Assembly: GCF_018215265.2 (NCBI RefSeq)
Contig: NZ_CP136562.1
Location: 3,286,001-3,350,000, forward strand
Origin: Paenarthrobacter sp. GOM3
GTDB taxonomy: Bacteria; Actinomycetota; Actinomycetes; Actinomycetales; Micrococcaceae
Direction: 5' to 3'
Length of the DNA stretch: 64,000 nt
Below the pieces are notes generated by a model that ran no database searches, was not told where the DNA came from, and saw nothing but the letters and a program-made list of their open reading frames with translations. Made by a program: the position numbers and the translations under genes. Positions 58,503-64,000 of this stretch are shown here, piece by piece (positions within the stretch are counted from its first letter, which is position 1; the number at the start of each line of letters is the position of its first letter).

Positions 58503-59855
58503 ATGACCAGCACGCTCCGCACCTTGACAGTCCCCCTCGATGTTGAATCATCCTCCGGGGGGCTGCCGTCGTTTCTGGTGCGGGATGACGTGCTCTGCTG
58601 GTCCCGCCGCGAAGCCGGCCTGGTTGGCTTCGGCGAGCTGACCCGCTTCAACGCCACCGGTCCTGAGCGATTCCTTGAGGCCGACATCTGGTGGCGGCAC
58701 CTCATTCTTGAGGCCGAAATCACGGACCAGGTGGAGTTGCCTGGCACTGGCCCGGTGGCTTTCGGTTCCTTCGCCTTCTCCAAAACGTCCCCGCATGTCT
58801 CGCGCCTGATCCTCCCCGAACTGGTGGTTGGCATCCGCGACGGCCGCGCCTGGGCCACCCAATTAACGTTCGACGACGGCGAACTCACCGAGGCCGGCGT
58901 CCTCGCCCGCGTTGACCACTGGCTGAGCGGTGGCGAGCCGAACGGTGAGGATTCAGCGGAAGGGGGGTCCGACGTCGGGCCCTCAGCGGAAGCTGTCGCG
59001 GCGGACGGCGCCGGTCACCTCAGCCACGGTTCCCTGAGCGAATCGGCATGGATGCAGGCCGTGGCCGATGGGGTGGAGGAGATCCGCGCCGGCAAGTTGG
59101 AGAAGCTTGTGTTGGCCCGCGACGTCGTAGCCACCCTTCCGGATGGCGTCAACGCTGCGGAGGTTCTTCGCCAGCTCGCAGCCCGGTACCGGGAATGCTG
59201 GACGTACGGAGTAGATGGCCTGGTGGGCGCCACTCCGGAGATGCTTATCCAGGTCGAAGGCCGCACGGCGCAGGCGCGTGTGCTGGCAGGCACCCTGGAC
59301 CGTCGCGACGCTGACGGCATGGACGGTTCTCCGATGGAGTACGCCGAGCGGGTCCTGGCAGGTTCGGATAAGCAGCGCCACGAACACGAGATCGCCATTG
59401 ATTCCTTGACGCGGCAGTTGGCTCCCTTCTCGGAGGCGATGAATTCGCACAGCGAGCCGTTCATTCTGGAGCTACCCAATGTGTGGCACCTGGCCTCGGA
59501 CGTGAAAGCGGAGTTGGCGGACATTGAGGGACACGTCCCTACATGCCTGGCCTTGATCAATGCGTTGCATCCCACGGCGGCAGTTTGTGGAACGCCCACG
59601 CTGGTAGCGGGAGCTTTGATTCGCAAGCTGGAGCATCTGGACCGGGGCCCGTACGCCGGGCCCGTCGGGTGGCTGGATGCTGCGGGCAACGGCGAATGGG
59701 GTATCGCGCTTCGCGGAGCCGTTATCGAGGACGCCAACACGGTGCGCCTGTACGCAGGTTGCGGCATTGTGGAGGGATCGCAGCCGGAGGCCGAGCTGGC
59801 GGAAACGTGGGCTAAATTCCGGCCAATGCTCGAGGCTTTGGGTATCCGGCGCTGA
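58503..59855 (+). CDS. menF: Isochorismate synthase
   Basis: A 450-residue chorismate-using enzyme that makes isochorismate for menaquinone. The C-terminal chorismate-binding domain has KLEKLVLARDVVA, TYGVDGLVGATPEMLIQVEG, HEHEIAIDSLT, HPTAAVCGTP and GPYAGPVGWLDAAGNGEWGIALRGAV, the full set of family motifs. The start is ATG 58503; the frame upstream to 58419 overlaps the menG promoter and is not needed. The men context favours MenF over a siderophore-type (DhbC/EntC) enzyme. Confidence 0.92.
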   Translation: MTSTLRTLTVPLDVESSSGGLPSFLVRDDVLCWSRREAGLVGFGELTRFNATGPERFLEADIWWRHLILEAEITDQVELPGTGPVAFGSFAFSKTSPHVSRLILPELVVGIRDGRAWATQLTFDDGELTEAGVLARVDHWLSGGEPNGEDSAEGGSDVGPSAEAVAADGAGHLSHGSLSESAWMQAVADGVEEIRAGKLEKLVLARDVVATLPDGVNAAEVLRQLAARYRECWTYGVDGLVGATPEMLIQVEGRTAQARVLAGTLDRRDADGMDGSPMEYAERVLAGSDKQRHEHEIAIDSLTRQLAPFSEAMNSHSEPFILELPNVWHLASDVKAELADIEGHVPTCLALINALHPTAAVCGTPTLVAGALIRKLEHLDRGPYAGPVGWLDAAGNGEWGIALRGAVIEDANTVRLYAGCGIVEGSQPEAELAETWAKFRPMLEALGIRR

Positions 59856-60013
59856 ATCTGGGATCCCGGACAGGTCCTTCCTTTTGGCGGTTGATAAGTG
59901 CGTAAACTAGTTATCTAATAGTGAAACTTCGTTTCCTGTGATGCACATCTCATGTTCGGCGCTACACTAAAACCGACTCAGTTCAGCATCCACCGCAACA
60001 AAAGGTAAACAAC

Positions 60014-60811
60014 ATGCAGATCTCCCGTTCGGTTCTGTCCGGCACCAAGATGGCCGCTGTGCTCGCAGCCGGCGCCCTGGCCCTGACCGCTTGTGGCGGC
60101 TCGTCCACCCCGGCAGCCTCCAACGACTCGGGCCTCAAGCTCATCAACGCCGGCAAGCTTACGGTGTGCTCGGATGTTCCTTATGAGCCGTTTGAGTTCC
60201 AGAAGGACGGCAAGATTGTCGGTTTCGACATGGACATCGCCGCCGAAATTGCCAAGGACACCAAGACCGAGCTCAACGTGGTGGACAGCTCCTTCGAGGC
60301 CATCGAGACCGGCACCGCACTGACCGGTTGCGACGTCTCCATCTCCTCGATCTCCATCACCGACGTCCGCAAGAACGTCATGGACTTCTCCAACCCGTAC
60401 CTGGACGACGACCTGACGCTGGTGGCCACGTCTTCCTCGGGCATCACCAACATCGATGGCGCCAAGGGCAAGAAGGTTGGCGTCCAGCAGGCAACCACCG
60501 GCGCCCAGTACGCCAAGGACAAGGGAATCGACGCCCAGCAATTCGAAGATTCAGGCCTCCTGGTCCAGGCACTCAAGGCCGGCACCATCGACGCCGCGGT
60601 CGGCAACCAGTCCGTCCTGGGCTACGCCATCAAGGACGACTCCAACCTCAAGCGCGTCGAAGACTACGCAACGGGCGAGAAGCTGGGCATCTCCATCAAG
60701 AAGGGCAACACTGCAATGGCAGATGCCGTAAACGCCACGCTCAAGCGCCTCACGGACGACGGCTCCATGAAGAAGTTCCAGAGCACCTGGTTCGGCGAAA
60801 CCTCCAAGTAG
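60014..60811 (+). CDS. Amino-acid ABC transporter substrate-binding lipoprotein
   Basis: A 265-residue family-3 solute-binding protein. Signal peptide with lipobox LTAC, Cys27. The mature domain begins LKLINAGKLTVCSDVPYEPF and includes GFDMDIAAEIAK, the DVSISSISIT-DVRKNVMDFSNPY stretch and KGKKVGVQQATTGAQYA, typical of polar or basic amino-acid binding. AAAAGG lies 7 bases before the ATG. A hairpin at 60829-60866 follows, so this first cistron is likely more abundant than the permease and ATPase messages. Ligand not defined. Confidence 0.94.
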   Translation: MQISRSVLSGTKMAAVLAAGALALTACGGSSTPAASNDSGLKLINAGKLTVCSDVPYEPFEFQKDGKIVGFDMDIAAEIAKDTKTELNVVDSSFEAIETGTALTGCDVSISSISITDVRKNVMDFSNPYLDDDLTLVATSSSGITNIDGAKGKKVGVQQATTGAQYAKDKGIDAQQFEDSGLLVQALKAGTIDAAVGNQSVLGYAIKDDSNLKRVEDYATGEKLGISIKKGNTAMADAVNATLKRLTDDGSMKKFQSTWFGETSK

Positions 60812-60828
60812 CTCCCGACATCCACACA

Positions 60829-60866
60829 GGTGGGCCCCGAAACGACACGATGTTTCGGGGCCCACC
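60829..60866 (+). terminator. Intercistronic hairpin after the binding-protein gene
   Basis: A perfect 15 bp stem, arms 60829-60843 (GGTGGGCCCCGAAAC) and 60852-60866, with an 8-base loop and no T-run. It lies 18 bases after the SBP stop and 26 before the permease start: a message-stabilising or attenuating structure. Confidence 0.75.
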
Positions 60867-60891
60867 TGCGCAACACGAATGTGAGAACACC

Positions 60892-61683
60892 ATGGCAATG
60901 ACTGCACGTCAACGAGCCAAAGTCAGCCTGTACGTCCAAGCCGGAATCTTCGTAGTGGTCCTGGCCGCGGTGATCCTTGCCGTCGACTGGAAGACGGTTG
61001 GCAACAGCGTCTTCAACTTCGCCAAGATCGGGCCGATGTTCCCGGACATCTTCCTGGTGGGCCTCAAGAACACCCTCATCTACACGGCATTGGCCTTCGT
61101 GGTGGGTTTGTCAGGCGGTCTTCTGCTTGCCCTGATGAAGCTCTCCTCCTTCCCCCTGTACCGCTGGCTCGCAACGGGCTACATCGAATTCTTCCGCGGT
61201 GTTCCTGCTCTGTTGGTCTTCATCGCCTTCGGCTACGGCGTTCCGCTGGCTTTCGGTGTCCAGTGGGACGTCAACATCGTGGTCATGGTGTCGCTGGGCA
61301 TGGTGGCGTCCGCGTACATCGCTGAAACCCTCCGTGCCGGTCTTCAGGCCGTGCCGAAGGGCCAGATGGAAGCGGCCCGTTCACTGGGCATGCCCCACTG
61401 GCGCGCCATGGTTTCGATCGTGATCCCCCAGGCATTCAAGATCGTCCTGCCCCCGCTGACCAACGAGATCATCCTGCTTACCAAGGACTCCTCGCTGATT
61501 TACGTCCTGGGCCTCACGGCGTCCCAGTACGAGCTCACCAAGTTCGGCCGCGATGGCATCTCCAGCCTCGGTGCGGGCCTGACCCCGCTGCTCGTGGCAG
61601 GTGCCTTCTACCTGGTCATCACCATCCCCTTGAGCCTCCTGGCACGGAAGTTCGAAAGCCGCTCCGCGCGGACGAAGCGATAG
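60892..61683 (+). CDS. Amino-acid ABC transporter permease (HisMQ family)
   Basis: A 263-residue inner-membrane permease, ATG 60892. One N-terminal helix ([17 protein letters not shown]) precedes the HisMQ domain beginning [43 protein letters not shown] and the coupling loop [21 protein letters not shown] are diagnostic. It probably works as a homodimer since only one permease gene is present. The upstream open frame through the SBP gene is a shadow. Confidence 0.94.
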   Translation: MAMTARQRAKVSLYVQAGIFVVVLAAVILAVDWKTVGNSVFNFAKIGPMFPDIFLVGLKNTLIYTALAFVVGLSGGLLLALMKLSSFPLYRWLATGYIEFFRGVPALLVFIAFGYGVPLAFGVQWDVNIVVMVSLGMVASAYIAETLRAGLQAVPKGQMEAARSLGMPHWRAMVSIVIPQAFKIVLPPLTNEIILLTKDSSLIYVLGLTASQYELTKFGRDGISSLGAGLTPLLVAGAFYLVITIPLSLLARKFESRSARTKR

Positions 61684-61694
61684 GCAGGACAGTC

Positions 61695-62483
61695 ATGAAC
61701 GACGTCGTAAACAGCACCGTTCGCGCCGCTGGCGTGGACATCAAGGACCTGCGCAAGTCCTACGGCAGCAACGAGGTCCTCAAGGGCATCTCGCTGACCG
61801 TGGAACCTGGCCAGGTGGTTTGCCTGATCGGACCTTCAGGCTCGGGCAAGTCCACGCTCCTGCGCTGCGTTAACCTGCTGGAACAGCCCAACGCGGGCAC
61901 CATCAACGTGGGCAAGTTCGAGGCAACTGATCCCGATGTTGACCTCAACAAGATGCGCCAAAGCGTTGGGATGGTGTTCCAGCACTTCAACCTGTTCCCC
62001 CACCTCAGCGTGCTGGGCAACTGCACCATTTCGCAGATGAAGGTCCTCAAGCGGTCCAAGTCCGAGGCCTCGGATGTGGCCCGCCACAACCTCGAGCGCG
62101 TAGGGCTGGGTCACCTGGCGGACCGTTTCCCGGACCAGCTTTCCGGCGGCCAGCAGCAGCGCGTCGCGATCGCCAGGGCACTGTCCATGGACCCGCAACT
62201 CATGCTCTTCGATGAGCCCACGTCCGCGTTGGACCCCGAAACCGTAGGTGATGTCCTGGCTGTCATGCGCAAACTGGCGCAGGAAGGCATGACCATGTTG
62301 GTGGTCACGCACGAGATGGGCTTCGCCCGCGAAGTCGCCGACCGCGTCGTCTTCATGGACGCCGGCGTTGTGGTGGAAGAAGGCCCGGCCGAACACGTCA
62401 TTAGTGCTCCTACCCAGCCGCGCACCAAGGAATTCCTGCGCCGCGTCCTGGACCCGACGCACATCGGCGTCGAGGAAGCGTAG
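61695..62483 (+). CDS. Amino-acid ABC transporter ATP-binding protein (GlnQ type)
   Basis: A 262-residue ATPase with Walker [11 protein letters not shown]-loop [17 protein letters not shown], signature LSGGQQQR, Walker [15 protein letters not shown] and H-loop [15 protein letters not shown]. It is the third gene of the importer, 11 bp after the permease, followed by a terminator. The whole operon sits between menF and menD without functional relation to menaquinone. Confidence 0.95.
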   Translation: MNDVVNSTVRAAGVDIKDLRKSYGSNEVLKGISLTVEPGQVVCLIGPSGSGKSTLLRCVNLLEQPNAGTINVGKFEATDPDVDLNKMRQSVGMVFQHFNLFPHLSVLGNCTISQMKVLKRSKSEASDVARHNLERVGLGHLADRFPDQLSGGQQQRVAIARALSMDPQLMLFDEPTSALDPETVGDVLAVMRKLAQEGMTMLVVTHEMGFAREVADRVVFMDAGVVVEEGPAEHVISAPTQPRTKEFLRRVLDPTHIGVEEA

Positions 62484-62504
62484 ACCCTTCGTTACATCGC
62501 TCTG

Positions 62505-62547
62505 ACGGGCGGGTGGATCCCTCTTGGGGTACTGCTCGCCCGTTTTT
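62505..62547 (+). terminator. Terminator after the amino-acid importer operon
   Basis: Arms ACGGGCG (62505-62511) and CGCCCGT (62537-62543) with an inner CCC/GGGG pairing, followed by TTTT to 62547. It lies 22 bases after the ATPase stop. The ~145 bp between it and menD shows no further feature that I can support. Confidence 0.75.
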
Positions 62548-62691
62548 GCGTTCGTCCGCAGCGCTGGTGCACCATTTCGCGCCTTGCGCACTCGTCGTTC
62601 GTCGGCAGCGCACCCTTTCGCCCCATTCGCACCAGCGGTTACGGGTGCGATCGGCGGAAACGGTAGCGGACGGGTTGGCGCAGAGCCGCGG

Positions 62692-64000
62692 TTAGCCTGC
62701 CGTGAGGACCTGGCCCACCGCGGCGTTGATGGCTTCCTTGATCCGGGCATGAAGGCTGCGCAGGCCTGCCCGGTCCACGCGCACCTCAACAATGGTGCGC
62801 CCCTTGAGCGGCGACTTGAGCGCATCGGCGAGTTCCGCCGTCGTGCTAACCGCCAGGTGCCCGACGCCGTACGCGGACGCGAGTGCCGCGATGTCCACTG
62901 AGTGCGGGGTGCCAAAGAGGCGTTCGACGGCGGTGCCGTAGGCACCCGAGTCTTCAACTGCGCCATGCTCCAGGAGGCTGAAAATGGCTCCGCCGGAATC
63001 GTTGAGGACCACGATGCGGAGGTCCGGAACTGGTTCGCCGTATCCCATGAGCAATCCGCCGGCGTCGTGAAGGAAGGTGACGTCGCCCAGCAGGACCGTG
63101 GTCTCGCGGCCGCTGCCAACCGCTATCCCCGTGGCTGTCGCGATGGTGCCGTCGATGCCGGCCAAGCCCCGGTTTGCGTAGACCGTGGCGATGGGTGCGG
63201 TGTGTGGTTGCCCGGCCAGGTCAACGTCGCGGATGCCGTTGGAGGAACCGAGGACCAGCTGGCCGCGGGTGTGTTCCCAGACCGCTGCCCCGACGGACGG
63301 TCCGTTGGCAGCGCTCTCCCCCGTCAGCACGCTGTCCAGGCCATGCTGGGCTGCTGCACCTGCAAGAAGCCAGGAATCGAGCCATTCCGCAGAGCCACGG
63401 CCCGCGAAATCGGCGAGTTCCAGGAGTGTTTCGATAGGTGTTTCGCGTCGCCGGCCCGCCTCGTACCAGGCGACCGGGACCGGCTGGTAGATCGCGGATT
63501 CAACGGACTCGTGCGCCAGCAGGGATGCGACGGGACGCGAGAGGGTTGCCCGTCCGAACAGGACCACCCGTTCGATCGGGGTCGCAGAGCCGGGACCGAA
63601 ATGCTGCAGCAATACCCTGTACGGACCCACCGCGTTGGGGCCAAAGCGTGCGTTGGATGACGGCTCCGCGAGCAAAGGCAAACCGTGTGCCCTCGCGAAA
63701 GCTTCAGCCACAGGTCCGGCATCGTGGCCTGCGAGGACCACGGTGCGTCGCTCGGGGAGTTCGCTGGATGCCGCCGGAAGCTCGAGGACCTGGGGACCGG
63801 CGTCGTAATGGAACACGCCGTGTCCCTGCTCTTCCGGGAGGGCGTCGTTGGCCGCTGGAACCAAAGGATCACGGAACGCAAGGTTCAGCTGGACGGGGCC
63901 GGGCGGGGTGTCTTCGAGGGCGCCGGTGGCTGCATAAAGTGCGGTGGCAACAGCCTTCTGCGGATCGTCACCGGCGGGGACGTCGACGGCGAATCGGACG
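62692..64000 (-). CDS. menD: SEPHCHC synthase MenD, C-terminal part (runs off right edge)
   Basis: The C-terminal ~435 residues of the thiamine-diphosphate enzyme that joins isochorismate and 2-oxoglutarate for menaquinone. The frame continues past 63864 to the window edge (PPGPVQLNLAFRDPLVPAAN), so the true start is outside. Visible family parts: ASSNARFGPNAVGPYRVLL-like middle domain, ANRGLAGIDGTIATATGIA and the ThDP-binding LLGDVTFLHDAGGLL (GD...N-like region) with LNDSGGAIFSLLEHG. It is convergent with the amino-acid importer and uses the product of the menF gene. Confidence 0.95.
   Translation of the reverse strand, partial: VRFAVDVPAGDDPQKAVATALYAATGALEDTPPGPVQLNLAFRDPLVPAANDALPEEQGHGVFHYDAGPQVLELPAASSELPERRTVVLAGHDAGPVAEAFARAHGLPLLAEPSSNARFGPNAVGPYRVLLQHFGPGSATPIERVVLFGRATLSRPVASLLAHESVESAIYQPVPVAWYEAGRRRETPIETLLELADFAGRGSAEWLDSWLLAGAAAQHGLDSVLTGESAANGPSVGAAVWEHTRGQLVLGSSNGIRDVDLAGQPHTAPIATVYANRGLAGIDGTIATATGIAVGSGRETTVLLGDVTFLHDAGGLLMGYGEPVPDLRIVVLNDSGGAIFSLLEHGAVEDSGAYGTAVERLFGTPHSVDIAALASAYGVGHLAVSTTAELADALKSPLKGRTIVEVRVDRAGLRSLHARIKEAINAAVGQVLTAG

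Overview
The window is about 65% G+C and densely packed. Its gene set points to an Arthrobacter/Paenarthrobacter-type actinobacterium (Micrococcaceae): a menaquinone cluster, a siroheme and APS-reductase sulfate pathway, FprA-type ferredoxin reductases, PucR regulators and a FurA-katA pair. This assignment is by eye; no search was run. I saw no rRNA, tRNA, CRISPR array or insertion sequence.

Layout. 0-5.5 kb: the 5' part of htpX, an MFS exporter, a HIT-like protein, a Fur-family regulator with catalase, and a DUF2461 protein. 5.5-11.7 kb: an APC permease, then an alcohol-oxidation cassette (DUF779, Zn alcohol dehydrogenase, aldehyde dehydrogenase, GAF/winged-helix regulator). 11.8-17 kb: a first FprA reductase, a RarD-like permease and a Tat-exported PL8 polysaccharide lyase. 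17-21.6 kb: a GABA/aminobutyraldehyde pathway (gabT, patD) divergent from a PucR regulator. 21.6-25 kb: an MFS plus GntR pair with a clear operator, and a metallo-beta-lactamase/rhodanese protein. 25-28.8 kb: a second FprA, siroheme synthase cobA and a DNA alkylation repair protein. 28.8-36.9 kb: a PucR regulator with glutaminase, divergent from an amino-acid permease and a large Orn/Lys/Arg decarboxylase, then an LLM oxidoreductase.

37-41.5 kb is the accessory part and visibly lower in G+C (two hand-counted 60-base samples are 47-48%). A WXG100-like/DUF1023 alpha/beta-hydrolase protein is followed by four tandem paralogous lipoproteins. Each of lipoproteins 2-4 is preceded by a 27-29-codon mini-ORF that resembles the last 27 residues of the hydrolase and ends in an ATGA overlap with the lipoprotein start. 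I read this as a putative type VII secretion effector locus with an expanded array of immunity-like lipoproteins and leftover copies of the effector 3' end.

41.5-43.4 kb: a DHFR-like reductase and a copper-type (CsoR-like) operator driving DUF6153 and DUF305 genes. 43.4-53.3 kb is a sulfur block: a sulfonate-type ABC transporter, homocysteine methyltransferase, cysN-cysD-cysH-sir joined largely by 4-base overlaps, and a sirohydrochlorin chelatase. Together with cobA and the FprA reductases it covers sulfate activation, APS reduction, sulfite reduction, and siroheme and electron supply. 53.3-55.2 kb: a TRIC-like channel, a small acidic SMI1/KNR4-like protein, and a gene-poor stretch with a possible gene remnant. 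55.2-64 kb: menaquinone genes (polyprenyl synthase, menJ, menG, menF, menD), interrupted by a three-gene amino-acid ABC importer. menD runs off the right edge.
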